NCBI GenBank assembly: GCA_001051155.2
Contig: JYIP02000012.1
Span: 62,001 to 126,000 of the forward strand
DNA length: 64,000 nucleotides
Source of the DNA: Chrysoporthe austroafricana
Taxonomy: Eukaryota; Ascomycota; Sordariomycetes; Diaporthales; Cryphonectriaceae
Reading direction: 5' to 3'
Below the pieces are notes generated by a model. The model did no database searches. It was given only the letters and a program-made list of their open reading frames with translations, and had not been told where the DNA came from. This document shows, piece after piece, positions 26,101 through 38,320 of this stretch; position 1 is the first letter of the stretch; each line of letters starts with the position of its first letter. The position numbers and the translations under genes are program-made.

Positions 26101-26265
26101 AATAATCCCGTTTCCTTAATTCTCTGCTAAGATATTATTATAAACTAATATGCAAATTAAGGTATAATATTAAAGCTATTCGGAATGGCTTATTTAATAC
26201 TAAAATTTTCAAGGTTAATTGCAAAACCAGTTTATATTTATATAAGCAAGGGTTAAAATTGGGAT

Positions 26266-26389
26266 TGTTATGCTTGCTAAGCGAGCTTAGCGATTTATAA
26301 AATTGCCGGACTTGCTTAGCGATTTAAGCAAGCTTAAACTAAAAAGCTAAATATATAAAAACAGAATATTTATTAAATAAATTATTATA
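26266..26389 (+). repeat. A0: first part of a family A LTR, interrupted by A1
   Basis: Starts TGTTATGC at 26,266 and ends in CTAAATATATAAAAACAG and a following A/T stretch that also occurs in the A1 LTR just before the R region, where A1 breaks it. It contains the hairpin GCTAAGCGAGCTTAGC. The rest of A0 should lie right of A1, outside the window. A solo LTR is possible. Confidence 0.55.
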
Positions 26390-26836
26390 TATTATAACCC
26401 AATAAGGGATTAAAGCATACGGAAGAAAAGAGAACCAGCTAAGCACTTTACTTTCGAATCCACTTAAAGAAAAACCCTATAACCGCTTACGTAACTTAAG
26501 GTTAAAGTTAGATAAAATAAGGATTACCAGATTATTAAGTAATCCAATAAGCCTGGCTTACCGGATTACTAAGTAAACCAGTAATTCAAAAACTAAAAAG
26601 CTAAATATATAAAAATAGAATATTTACTAAATAAATTATTATAGCTTTTCAGTCGTAAATCTAAATACTACTTGGACTTTATAATACTTTCAAATAATAG
26701 CCTTATTGGCTTATAAATATTGCGAATATTAGTTAAATAAGTTTCTAATATTCAAAGCTATATTTAATACCGCTTTTGCTAATATAAACCTTTTAACTTT
26801 ACAGTTTATTTTAAGATTGCTGCAATATTTATAATA
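26390..26836 (+). repeat. 5' LTR of A1
   Basis: 447 bases from TATTATAA (26,390) to TTATAATA (26,836). A TATA box near 26,610 precedes the R region start TTCAGTCGTAAATC (about 26,646). Confidence 0.85.
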
Positions 26837-26850
26837 TTTTTACGACTTTT
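26837..26850 (+). other. Putative self-priming primer-binding site of A1
   Basis: Directly after the LTR. The reverse complement holds AGTCGTAAA, identical to nine bases at the start of R (about 26,648). No TGG-type tRNA primer site is present. Compare A2 and A3. Confidence 0.45.
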
Positions 26851-26899
26851 ATTCAAGAACGGTTTAATATATACCCTTTAAGCAATATTAAAAATACGA

Positions 26900-28916
26900 T
26901 AATATCCTAAATCCTATTTTTTTCTAATAATTAAGCTTTTTAAGAAAAAGCCTTAATTATCCTTATTAACGAGCAGCTCTAACAGCAAAATATAGCTCTA
27001 TACTAGCAATTTGAAAAAATTAAGAACGAAGTTTTCCGCTTTAACGCTTTTTAATAAGTTAAGGCTTTCAAGCTTAATAAGCTTAAGCTTTATAAAAGCA
27101 TTTAAGAAAACTTCTAAGCCTTTTTAAATTAACTTAAAGCTTATTTCAAACATTATAGCATTTAATTCAGGACTATTTATAATAAAATTAACTTTGCGAG
27201 AAATCGCTTTGAAAGAATTGCTTTTTAGTAATAAAAATTAACCTTTTGCAATTATTTGGATAATAACAAAAACTTCCGTTCTGAGAATATTAAGCGCATT
27301 TTTTAGCGCTATGCTAATTTTGAATTAGCTTTTATTAAAACTTTCGGGAATTCGGACGAAAGATATATTGCGATATGGCAACTAGAGGCATTTCGATAAA
27401 CCGGCTTAGCCGCGGATTATACAGCTAAATTCAGATAAATTATCGCTTATTTGGATTATGAAAACGAACCCTTTATAAATGCTTATTATGCGGGATTTAA
27501 AGAAGAAATTAAAAATAAGCTTTATAAGAAAAACCGGCCCGAGAAATTTAGCGAGTTTATTAATAAAGCAATCCGTATCGATAACTAGCTTTACGAATAT
27601 TGCCAATAATAATAGAAGAATTATAATAATATTCCGAAATACTAACTTAATTTAGAAAAGCGCAAGTTTTAGCAGAAAACCCGGAATAATATAGCTTATT
27701 CAAATATAATATATGCTAAACTTATAGAATTAAACGCTTTTATGCGGAAATAATGCAAGGAAATTATATGCTATAATTGCAGTAAGAAGGGCTATATTAT
27801 ATGCAAGTGCTATTAAGGAAAAAAAAAACGAGATTGAAAGCTAGTTCTGGAAAAATAAGTTAGCATTACTTAGCAATAAGAATTTAATTAGCTAAACAAT
27901 AATATCTTACCGGAACAAGCAGCAAACCCTAGTTATAGTAGTATAAACTGAATAGCTTATTATTAAAATTGTTGCTTATTGCACTTCTTAGCGAAAGAAG
28001 GTTTAAGATAGTTTTTACGTAAGTTTAAAAGATAAAAGCAATTCGCTATAAGAAAGAAAGGCCTTATTTACGACGCAGCTTTAAATAGCAGTAACTCGGA
28101 CTATTTAAGCAACCCTTTAAATGCTAGGGAAGCAAATTTAAGAAGGTTTTCTTTAAATTATTACCTTGAACGATAATAGGACGCAATAATAGAAGAAGAG
28201 ATTAATATTTAACAAATGAGAATACTTATATTAAGCGCTACGTTTAAAGGAATAATATTGCAAAATAAGAAGCTAAATAACCTATTAACCCTTATATTTG
28301 AAAAGGAATTCGGTATAGAAATAAAGGAAACGGCTATTTAGCATACAAAATAAAAATATTCAAAACAGGACAATTGGATATCCAAATATACGAAAGTTGA
28401 ATACTTTATTTATAAGCTTATATTGCAAGAACTTTTCCAAAGCATTCCGTTTTAAAATAGCGAATGCAAATTTCAGAAAAATAGAAGAATTAATTACTTA
28501 TACCTTTATTATTATAAACTTGCTTAAATATATTATATCTATTATAATTGCCAGATATATTTTAATGAGAAAGTTAAATACAATTAATTTCCGATTAAGG
28601 AATGGGATTAATTGATCCAATCTATTATAGAATCCCGGGGAAAGTACAGATAAGTCTTGTATATCGAGAATAATAATGCCCATATCGGATTATTTAATAA
28701 TTATCTATAAAAGTATATTCAAAGAAAAACTATATAAGAGCAATGCTATATTATAGCATGCTTTATTTATATATAAAATAAGGCTAAAGAATAGCATTGG
28801 CTGCAAAAGGCTGAAAAGGCAAGACAATATAGCTAAAGCCAAGCGAAAAGGCTAAGAAAGCAAGCAGCAAGAAAAGCTTAGAATACCCCAAAAGGGAAGG
28901 ATCGCTTATAATAGAA
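26900..28916 (+). pseudogene. gag of A1 and following linker
   Basis: Gypsy-type capsid region, with the readable blocks FRTIYNKINFARNRFER, FELAFIKTFGNSDERYIA and RPEKFSEFINKAIRID at about 27,160-27,580. A zinc knuckle follows at 27,769-27,810 (CYNCSKKGYIICKC; the usual His is Tyr, as from CAT to TAT). The linker between gag and protease runs to 28,916, where A3 is inserted. In-frame stops are TAA/TAG. Confidence 0.8.
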
Positions 28917-29391
28917 TATTATAAACGCTATAGCAATCTTAAAATAAACTGTAAAGTTAAAGGGTTTATGCTAGCAAGAACGGTATTAAATATAACCTTA
29001 TATACTAGAAACTTATTTAACAAATATTTGCAATATTTATAAGCTTATAAGGCTATTATTTGAATATAAAATAAGGGCCAAGTAATATTTAGATTTACGA
29101 CTGAAAAGCTATAATAATCTATCGGGTATATATACTATCCTTATATATCCAGCTTTTCAGTTCTGAATCGATAGTTTCTTATATCGAATTTATCGATCCC
29201 TTTGGATCGATATCGATCTTATCGAATTTATCAATCCCTTTAGATCGATATCGATCCTATCGATCCTAATTAACCCTAACCTTTGATTACGGAAGCATTT
29301 ATAAGTTTCTTTCTAGCAAGGCTAAAAGTAAAGTGCTTGGCTAGCATTTTTTTTCTTTCTATATATTCCGGTCTCTTGCTGGGTTATAATA
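28917..29391 (-). repeat. 3' LTR of A3
   Basis: 475 bases between TATTATAA and TTATAATA. Contains two palindromes GATCGATATCGATC (29,205-29,218 and 29,243-29,256) and a telomere-like AACCCTAAC (29,272-29,280). Same length as its partner at 43,107-43,581. Confidence 0.9.
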
Positions 29392-29403
29392 TTATCCTCT
29401 TCC
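29392..29403 (-). other. Polypurine tract of A3
   Basis: On the minus strand GGAAGAGGATAA directly precedes the 3' LTR, in the same place as GGAAAAGGGATAA in A2. Confidence 0.65.
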
Positions 29404-29481
29404 TATCGATTATTATCCTTAACAAATTTTTTTTTAAGCTTCCTAAGATCTGCCTTTCGTTATTGCAGCTTTCTGATTAAG

Positions 29482-30105
29482 ATGTTTAGTAGGGTTATTA
29501 GTTCTCGTATAACGAAGTTTTCGAAAGCCGAGCAAAAGGCTTCTCTTTTCCGTATTATAGCATTATCTGGATCCGTTATGCTTATGCTTTATTCTTATTG
29601 TAAGTCTTACGAGCTGGGAAAGGAATGCTATTTATTGGATTCTAAGTTTTCCCGTTGCTCCTCTTGAGTTCATTTAGGCCTTGCAAACTATAATATTCGA
29701 AGTCTTTCCCCCGCTTAGTTAGACCGTATTACTGTCAAATACTGGCAGCTCGAGGCTGAATTCGAAGCTATAGAAAAGGAAGCGGCGGTATTAAATGCCC
29801 GTATTTTCTATTAGCGAAAACTGAAACGCAAATAGTATAACAAAATAATGCGGGCCGTTCGTTAAGGAATTAATAATATCGAAGAGCTGGAAAGGTTAGA
29901 AGCGGAAGAGGCTAAGGAAGAGCGCCATAAGGCCGTGGCCGAGTATCGTATTTCGGAGGTTTTGGTTCCCGAAAGTTCTCTTCCTGAGAGCTTTGATCTG
30001 AATATTGCCTTATAGCAATTTGGTTCTAATATCAACTGGTTTGCGGTTGCCCTGGCTGCCGGGCACGAGATTATGCCAGGTTTTTCTAAATATCCTTTTG
30101 GCTAG
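29482..30105 (+). pseudogene. Antisense Cys/coiled-coil gene of A3 (aORF), best preserved copy
   Basis: One frame of 208 codons from ATG 29,482 to TAG 30,103-30,105, opposite in strand to gag-pol and tail-to-tail with the chromodomain end of pol. Six in-frame stops (TGA at 29,665-29,667, the rest TAG/TAA). The first half has a Cys cluster (GKECYL, SRCSS); the middle is a Glu-rich coiled coil (KYWQLEAEFEAIEKEAAVL; then EELERLEAEEAKEER); the end has VLVPESS, FDLNIAL, QFGSN. No catalytic motif. The Cys spacing could bind zinc, and a regulatory or chromatin role is only a guess. Base composition is clearly richer in GC than the adjoining pol. Confidence 0.8.
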
Positions 30106-30109
30106 CTAG

Positions 30110-31458
30110 TTAATTGCTTTTTCCAATATTCTTTAAATGCTTATCGTACATTATTTAAATTACTGACTAGTTTTTAGCTATTTTCGTTCGAATAGTATTC
30201 TTTCTACTTAATTAAATATTTTTTATATCTAGTTAAGTTTCGATATTTAAAGATTTATTCGATTTCGTATTCTGGTTTATTAATTTCGATTTATATCGAT
30301 TCGTTTGCTTTGGCTGCTTTAAATGCTAATTCGAGAAGCGAGATATGGAATACCGGATAGATTCTTATTCTATAGGGTAATGCAAGTTCGAAATTAATAT
30401 TTGAAACTTTCTTTAAGATTTTAAATAAGCCAAGTTTCTTATAGTTTAGCAAGTAAAAAGGTTTCGTTATTCTAATATGCTCTTTTTGCCGAATAAAATA
30501 GATTTTATTTCCTTTTTATAAGATTAGTCTTTTAATTCTTTTAGAATTAGTATATTTCGTTATTCTTTTTATATAAATTTCAGTTTTTCCTGAAATTCCT
30601 TTTGGATTTTCTTAATTTTTCGGATTCGTTTTTCTGCTATTTTTGCATTTGCTCTTAATAATTCGTTATAATAAGCTATCGGATTATAGCCGTAAAGAGC
30701 GTAAAATAATAATTTTTTCGTTATATTTATATTTGCATTATTATATGCGAATTATGCTAATAATAGGAAGTTAATTTAATTATTTTATTTATAATTTATA
30801 TAATATTGCAAGTATTATTTAATAATCTAATTCGTTCGTTCCGTTTGCTTATTTATTTATAAGTGAAATGCTATAAATATTTTCTATTATATTCCGAATA
30901 GCTTTATAAATAAAATCCAGAAATTTGATATAAACTTTCTATTTTTATTAGAAATAATTTCTTTAAGTATATTATAATTAGCTATATCTATCCTGAAAAA
31001 TATATATACGAAATCTTTTATTATGCTGCTCTCTTTATATAAGAAGAAATAAGGGTGTTTGCTTAATTTGCAAACTATTATTAAAATATTATTATATTGC
31101 ATTTTAATTAAAGGTTCTTATAAGAAAAGTAGCTTAATAATAAAATCCTAGCTAATAGATTACTAAATTGCTTCCGGAATAAGGAATAATTAAAATAATT
31201 TATAAGGCTTATAGTATTTAATCTTATTTTTCTTATAGCTATTATATTCTTATAAGATTATTTCAATCTTTCTTTTTAATTTTAAAAAGTTCCAGTATTT
31301 CTTAATTTTTTTATACGTAGCTTTGATTTTTTTAATAGCTATATACGGGTATATTATATGTATTTCTAATATATTTATTTTATTCTTCTGGGATTATATT
31401 TCTTAATTTCTTCTCATTATTAGAAATTCTGATAATCGTATTAAATTTTCTGGCTTTA
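30110..31458 (-). pseudogene. Integrase and chromodomain of A3
   Basis: Minus-strand integrase core readable at 30,887-31,102 (contains CKLSKHPYFFLYKESS and IISNKNRKF, compare the usual ISDRD). The chromodomain end, with PEYEIE and KKYLIK, is at about 30,110-30,290. It is the 3' half of the pol frame cut by A2 at 31,458. Confidence 0.8.
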
Positions 31459-31890
31459 TATTATAACCCAGTGAGGAAAGCAAGGCATGCAAGGGAAGAA
31501 TAAAAGCAGATAAGCACTTTATCCGCAGCCCCACTTACCGTACCCCTCTTATAGCTTAAGTAAGCCAGGGTTAGGGTTAATAGGATCTGAAAATCTGCGC
31601 TAGAGCTATTAGATCCAGGATCTGGGAAATCTGTTATAAATCCAGCAAATCCAGTACTGAAAAGCTGGATATATAAGAATAGGATATCTACCAAATAGAT
31701 TATTACAGCCTTTCAGTTATCAATCTAAATATCAATTGGACCTTACTATTAATAGCTAACCAAAGCTTATAAATATTATAAACGTTTAATGAATTCGTTT
31801 TAAAACTCAAAGCAATACTTAATACCGTTTTTGCTAATATAAATCCTTTAACTTTGCGGTTATTTTAGGATTGCGGCAGCGTTTATAATA
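31459..31890 (+). repeat. 5' LTR of A2
   Basis: 432 bases from TATTATAA to TTATAATA. Contains a telomere-like GGGTTAGGGTTAA at about 31,568-31,580, a TATA box near 31,670 and the R start TTCAGTTATCAATC near 31,706. Confidence 0.92.
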
Positions 31891-31904
31891 TTTTGATAAT
31901 TCTT
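31891..31904 (+). other. Putative self-priming primer-binding site of A2
   Basis: TTTTGATAATTC directly follows the LTR; its complement shares TTATCAA with the R start. A1 and A3 differ here and differ correspondingly in R. Confidence 0.45.
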
Positions 31905-31929
31905 ATTTAAAAACGGTTTAATATATTCC

Positions 31930-32935
31930 TTTTTAAATAATATTAAGAATACAATAGCGCTTTAGATTCCGTCCTTTTCTAGCAACCAGGCCTTTTAGGA
32001 AGAAGCCCTAATTACTTTTACTAACGAATAATTCCAATAGCAAAATATGGCCTTGTATTAGCAGCTTGAAAAAGTCAAAAATAAAGTTTTCCGCCTTAAT
32101 GCCTTCTAATAGGCTAAGGCTTTTAAGCTTGATAAGCCTGGACTTTACAAAAGCACCCGGGAAGATTTCTAAGCTTTCTTGATATAGCTTAAAGCCTATT
32201 TCAAGCATTATAGAACCCAGTTCAGGACTACTTACGACAAAATCGATTTTGCAAGAAATTGCTTTGAAAGAACAGCTTTTCAGTAATAGGAACTAACTTT
32301 CCGAAACTATTTGGATAATAGCAAGGAATTCCGTTCTGAAAATACTAAGCGCATTTTTTAGCGCTATGCCAATTTCGAATTAGCCTTTATAAAAACTTTC
32401 GGAAACCCAGACGAAAGACGTATTGCAATATAGCAGTTAAAGGCATTACGATAAACCGGCTTAACTATAGATTATATAGCTAGATTCCGATAAATTATCG
32501 CTTATTTCGATTATAAAGACAAACCCCTTATAGATGCTTATTATATTAGACTTAAGGAAAAAGTTAAGGACGAATTTTATAAAGAAAACCGACCCGAAAA
32601 ACTTAGCGAGTTTATTAACAAAGCAATCCGTATCGATAACCGATTCTATAAGCAGCGCTAATAACGATAAAAGAATTACAATAATACCCCGAAATATTAA
32701 TTTAATTCAAGAAAGCACAAGTTTTAGCAGAAAACCCGGAATAGCATAGCTTATTTAAATACGATATATATTAAACCTATAGAACTAAATACTTTTATAC
32801 GAGAATAATGCAAAAGGGTTACTTGCTATAATTGCAGCAAGAAAGGCTATATCGCCCGCAATTATTACTAGGAAAAAAGAAAACGAAAATGGAAGCCAGT
32901 TCTAGAAAAATAAATTAATATCGCTTAGCGATAAG
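31930..32935 (+). pseudogene. gag of A2
   Basis: Capsid region with KVKDEF, RPEKLSEFINKAIRIDNRFY (about 32,555-32,660), then a zinc knuckle at 32,824-32,865 read as CYNCSKKGYIARNY; the His and the last Cys of the CCHC box are both Tyr, as C-to-T changes would give. In-frame stops are TAA/TAG. Confidence 0.85.
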
Positions 32936-33990
32936 AACCCAATTAGCTGGATAATAATATCCTACCGGAATAAGCAGCGGACTTTAATTATAATAGCATA
33001 AGCTGGATAGCCTGCTATTAAGATTATTGCTTATTGCATTTTTCGGCAAAAGAAAGTTTAAGATAATTCTTATATAAATTTAAAAGGCGAAAGCAATTCG
33101 CTATAAGAAGAAAAGGCTCTATTTACGATATAGCTATAAATAATAGCGATTCCGATTGCTTAAGCAACCTTTTCGATATTAGAAAAGAAGATTTGGGAAA
33201 GTTTCCCTTGGATTACTATTTCGAACGATAATAGGATACGATAGTAAAGGAAGAATTTAGCACCCAGAAAGAAAGCATATTTATACTCAATACTATATTT
33301 GAAAAAACAGAGCTGCAAGATAAATAACCAGATAACCTACTTATTCTTATCCTTAAAGAAGAACTAAAGGAATACGGCATCCTAAGTACGAGTTAATTAC
33401 GATAAAAGCATAATAGCTAAATATCCAAATATACGAAAGTTAAGCACTTTATCTATAAGCTTACGCTATAAGAATTCCTTTAAAGCATCCCATTCCAGAA
33501 TAGCAAATACAGATTTCGGGAAGATAGAAGAATTAATTATTTATATCCTTATTACTATAAATTTGCCTAATTATATTATATTTATTATAATTGCCAGATA
33601 CATTTTAATGAAAAAGTTAAATACAATTAGTTTCTAATTAAAGAATAAAACCAATTGATTTAACTTATTATAGAATCTTAAGGAAAATGCAAGGAAGTCT
33701 TGCATATTGAGAATAACAATGCTTATATCGGACTACCCAATAATTATTTATAGAAATGTATTTAAGAGAGAACGATATAAGAGCAATACTATATTACAGT
33801 ATGCTTTATCTATATACAAGATAAGGTTAAAGAATAGCACTAATTGCAAAAAGCCGAAAAGGCAACGCAATACGCTTAAAGCCAAGCAAGAAAATTGGTA
33901 AGGCAAGTAGCGAGAAAAGCTTAAAATACCCTAAAAGGGAAGGATCGCCTATAACGGAATAATAGCCGATTAGAATTACAAAGTTCTTAT
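32936..33990 (+). other. Linker between gag and protease of A2
   Basis: Present in A1 and A3 as well. Short open frames (for example 33,707-33,901) but no motif recognised. Confidence 0.5.
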
Positions 33991-36900
33991 ACGCGATTAC
34001 GAAAAAGAATAAAAAACATATTATATTAAATGCATATATTAACGGGCAGCAATATAGCGCACTTTTAGATAGCAGCATATAAGGAAATTTTATTTTGCTA
34101 GAAATCGTTAATAGAGAACGAATCCTTTAAGCGCAAAAGAAAAATCCTTATAGACTTAATATTATAAAAGGAAAAGCGGTTGCATATAACCTTAATATAA
34201 TCGATATAAAAACTAATTACTTATTTATTTCGATCCAAAACTTTATAATAAAAACTACTTTCGATATTATAAATATAATATAATATAAATTAATCTTAGA
34301 AATACTTTAATTTAAAGAGTATAACCTTTATATCGATTGAATTACTAGCCAGATTTTATAGGAACAAGCCGTACTTACTGAAAAGGTTGCAATTAACGGA
34401 AAAGAAAAAATCTTAATTATTAAGGATAGCATTAAGAATATGCATTTAAATAGGCTTAAATATACTTTTAAAGCAAACGGATTTATTAGAAAATAAAGAA
34501 AAGTTACGGATATCTCGAACTTATAAATATAAGTTAAAGACGAACTAAAAATTTAAGTAATTAGCAATTAATAAAAGATTAATTTAGCGCAGAACGTTAT
34601 AAAGCTATATGGATTATAGAATTATAAAGAGATACCATTTCCGAAATAGCAAATATAGAAGAATTATAAGCAAAAATTCGGGTTAATATGCAGCAAGTAT
34701 TCGAAACTATTAAAGATTAAGCTCCGAAAATAATAGCAGGAAGCGAGCGAAACAAAATATGCTTAGCAATACTTTTTATTCTTCCAGATTTCAGAAAATA
34801 GAAAAGGATCGCTACCAGAGCTTAAAAACGTACTTAAGGAATACTATAAGTTTAAGAAGCTATAGCAAAAGAAATTCGATACCGGTTTACTAGAATACGG
34901 TCCTTTTAATTACGAGATTCTATTAAAGAAAGGAATAAAACTTAAGAATTACTCTATTTACAAATTCGACTAAGCAAAATTCGAAATATTCAAGGAATAT
35001 ATTAACGAAAACTTAAAAAGAAGCTATATACGGAAATCGCAATTACTAGCAAAATACCCGATTCTATTCGTACTCAAAAAGAATAGCAAGCTACGATTTT
35101 GTATAGATTATAAATAGCTTAACAATATTATAATTAAGAATTGCTACCCTTTATTTCTAATAAAGAAAATGCGAGACTGATTAATTAAAGCAAATTAGTT
35201 TATTATATTCGATTTTAAAGAAAAATACTATTATATCCGGATTAAAGAAAATAATATTTGGAAAATAGCATTCAGAATTCGTTACGGATATTTTGAATAC
35301 GTAATCTTACTTTTCGGACTAATTAACGCTCTTATATCTTTCCAAGAAATAATTAATAATATTTTCTGCAAATACTTGGATATTATTGCTATCGTTTATT
35401 TCAATAATATTCTTATTTATTCAAAGGACTTTAAATCCTATAAATAGCATATATAGCAAATATTCCAAACTTTGTAAGATAATAAATTCTTAATTGAATT
35501 AAGCAAATGCTATTTCTATTAGCAAAAAGTTAATTATTTCGATTATACAATAAAATTAAGCAAGATTAGCATATAAAAAAATAAAGTCCAAGCAGTAAAG
35601 GAATAGCTTATATTAGAGAAAATTAAGGAAGTTAGAGCATTCTTTGGCTATATTAACTTTTACCGATAATTCATTCGAAATTATAGCAAAATCGTACGCT
35701 CTCTTATAGATCTTACGAAAAAAGACCGAAAATTCGAATAAATTTAAGAAATACAAAAAGCATTTGACAAAATCAAAAAACGGGTAATATCAGAACTTAT
35801 ATTCTATAAAGCAAATTTAAACAAACCATTTGAAATCGAAACCGATATATCAGATTATATATTAAGAAAATAATTCGGTTAACGAAATAACTAAAGACAT
35901 TTCAGGATTATAAGCAATTTCTTAAAGAAATTAAACAGCTTAGAACTCAATTATAGCATTTCGGATAAAGAATTAATAGCAATCGTAAAAGCATTCGAAA
36001 AATAGCAATATTATTTAATCGGAACAAAATACTAAATTATAATGCATTCCGATTATAAGAATTTGATAATATTTATAATAACGAAAGTCTTAAATAAATA
36101 ATAAGTTAAATAAGCAGAATTCCTTTTATAATTCGATTTAAAAATTATTTATTGCAAAAGATTGGAAAATAGTAAAGCAAATGCATTTAACAAACAATTA
36201 AATTACTAAAATACGGAACCAAGAGAATTACAGAATATTTTCTGTCAAAATAAGAATAGCAACTTTGTAAATAAGGCCAGAGAGCTCGATATAATTATTA
36301 GGATTTCTAATAATAAAAAGAGACCAAAAGATATAATAATAGAAAAACAGGACGAATATATCAAAAACATATATAATATACTCGCATATAGCTATTAAGG
36401 AATCAGAGCTATATACGAAAAGATTAAGAGATATTAGAACTTTCTAAGTTTTAAAAAAAGAATTGAAAATATCTTATAAGAATGCAATAGCTGCAAGAAA
36501 AATAAAATCGAATATTATAAGCCCTATAAACTATTCTAATTATTTCCTATTTTAGAAGCAATTTAGCAATCTATTAGCTAGGATTTCATTATTAAGCTAT
36601 TTCTTTTACGAAAACCTTTAATTAAAATGCAATACAATAATATTTTAATAATAATTTGCAAATTGAGCAAGTATGCTTATTTCTTCTTTTATAAGGAAAG
36701 CAATATAGCAGAAAACCTCGCATATACGTTTTTGAAAACGGTTATAGCTAATTATAACATGTTTAAAGAAATTATTTCCGATAAAAATAAGAAATTCGTA
36801 TTTAATTTCTGGATTTTATTTATAAAATTATTCGGAATATAGCAAAAAATATTTATAGCATTTTATTTACAAACAGATAAACAAATAAAACGAATAAACC

Positions 36901-37640
36901 AGATTATTAAATAATACTTACAATATTATATAAATTATAAATAAAATAATTAAGTCGATTTGCTATTATTAATGCAATTCGCATATAATAATACGGATAC
37001 GAATATAATTAAGAAATTACTATTTTATGCATTTTATAGCTATAATCCGATAGCTTATTATAACGAATTATTAGGAATAAATATAGAAATAACAAAAAAA
37101 CGGGTTAAAAGAATTAAGAAAGTTCAAAAAGAATTTCAGAAAAAACTGAAATTTATATAAGAAAGAATAACGAAATACGCTAATTCCAGAAAAATTGAAA
37201 GATTAATTTTATAAGAAAAGGATAAAATTTATTTTATTCGATAAAAAGAATATATTAAAATAACAAAACTTTCTTATTCGCTAAATTATAAGAAATTTGG
37301 CCTATTCAAAATCTTAAAGAAAATTTCAAATATTAATTTCGAGCTAGCATTACTCTATAAAATGAAAATCTACCCGATTTTTCATATCTTATTTTTCGAA
37401 CTAATATCGAAATCGGCTAAAACAAACGAAATAATACAAATAAATAATAACGAATTAGAATACGAAATCGAACGAATCTTCTAATATCGAAAATAACTAA
37501 AAAACAGAGAATACTTAATCAAATGGAAAAAATATTATTCGAGCGAAAATAACTAAAAACTAATTAATAACCTCAATAATGCATAATAAATATTCAGAAA
37601 TTACTAGAAAAAACAATCAATTAGCTAGCTAGAAAAATAA
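33991..37640 (+). pseudogene. pol of A2: protease, RT, RNase H, integrase, chromodomain
   Basis: Protease with ALLDSS (Asp codon 34,068-34,070). Reverse transcriptase at about 34,790-35,700 with LRFCIDYK, FGLINA and the catalytic motif YFNN at 35,397-35,408, where YxDD is expected, so both Asp codons have changed to Asn. RNase H at about 35,790-36,170 (FEIETDISD). Integrase at about 36,380-37,200, with open parts 36,627-36,842 (SKYAYFFFYKES, IISDKNKKF) and 36,960-37,160 (FAYNNTDTN). Chromodomain at about 37,440-37,610 (YEIERIF, YLIKWKKY, SENN). Chromodomains direct integration to heterochromatin in this class. Confidence 0.92.
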
Positions 37641-37689
37641 TTAGAAAGACTTAGCGCAATTTTATACCCTATAATCGGGTTAATAGCGG

Positions 37690-38110
37690 ACTAGTTGATA
37701 TCGGGATTAAATTATTGCAAAACCGTATCCAGGTTAAAAATCTTAAGAAAAGGACTTTTAGGAATTAGGATTTCTGGAATGCGATATTCAGTTTCGGCCT
37801 TGCAATATTCCTCTTCCGCCTTTTCGGCTTCCAGTTTCTCCAACTCCTCGAAATTGGATAGGCTATAATAGAACGCCCTAGCCATTCGCTTTCGCTATAT
37901 CCGTTTCTGTTTCCGCAGCCGTATCAACTTATCTTCCAAACCCTCAATTTCATTTTCCAGTTTCTGGAATTGGTTAAACGCAAATAAAAGTTCCGCGGCA
38001 TTAATCGGTTCTAAAATATTGCAGCTTGCTTAATTATGCTAAATATACTTAAAATAGCGGGATAAGTCCTATTTAAATACCGCGCAAGTCTTTAATCCCA
38101 AACGATTATA
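37690..38110 (-). pseudogene. Antisense Cys/coiled-coil gene of A2 (aORF)
   Basis: On the minus strand, opposite to A2 gag-pol. Readable from near 38,000: AAELLFAFNQFQKLENEI, then GLEDKLIRLRKQKR, EELEKLEAEKAEEEYCK, IPEILIPKSP, FNLDTVL. It is homologous to the A3 and A4 copies over the coiled coil and C-terminus; the Cys-rich start is more decayed. The stretch stands out as the least AT-rich part of A2. Confidence 0.75.
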
Positions 38111-38307
38111 ATAGGAATAGGAATGCATAATAATAGCATAATAGATAATCTGAAAAATTAAGGAATTATATTATTTGCATTTATTAGAATAAAGATTAAT
38201 AGATTTAAGTTTTAAGATTCTATTACTTATCCTGTTTAGGAAAGTACGATAAGCTATACGAACGAATTAAGATTATTTACAGGAATTATTAAAGATAATA
38301 ACCGATT

Positions 38308-38320
38308 GGAAAAGGGATAA
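38308..38320 (+). other. Polypurine tract of A2
   Basis: GGAAAAGGGATAA directly before the 3' LTR; primer for plus-strand synthesis in this class. Confidence 0.7.

Larger units (their letters stand above)
19945..26265 (-). mobile_element. A4: family A Ty3/gypsy chromovirus, minus strand, 5' part outside the window
   Basis: Ordered on the minus strand: zinc-knuckle region of gag near 26,090, protease, reverse transcriptase, RNase H, integrase, then the antisense gene and the 3' LTR (19,945-20,366). Every part matches A2 and A3 in order. The copy is cut in gag at 26,265 by the LTR of A0; its 5' end should lie right of the window. It is the most AT-rich family A copy, so probably the oldest or the most heavily RIP-mutated. 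Confidence 0.85.

Noticed and set aside
26266..26389. CRISPR-like short repeats (AAGCTTAG/GCTTAGCGATTTA)
   Set aside because: Only two or three diverged units inside an LTR, in a eukaryotic genome; no array or cas genes.
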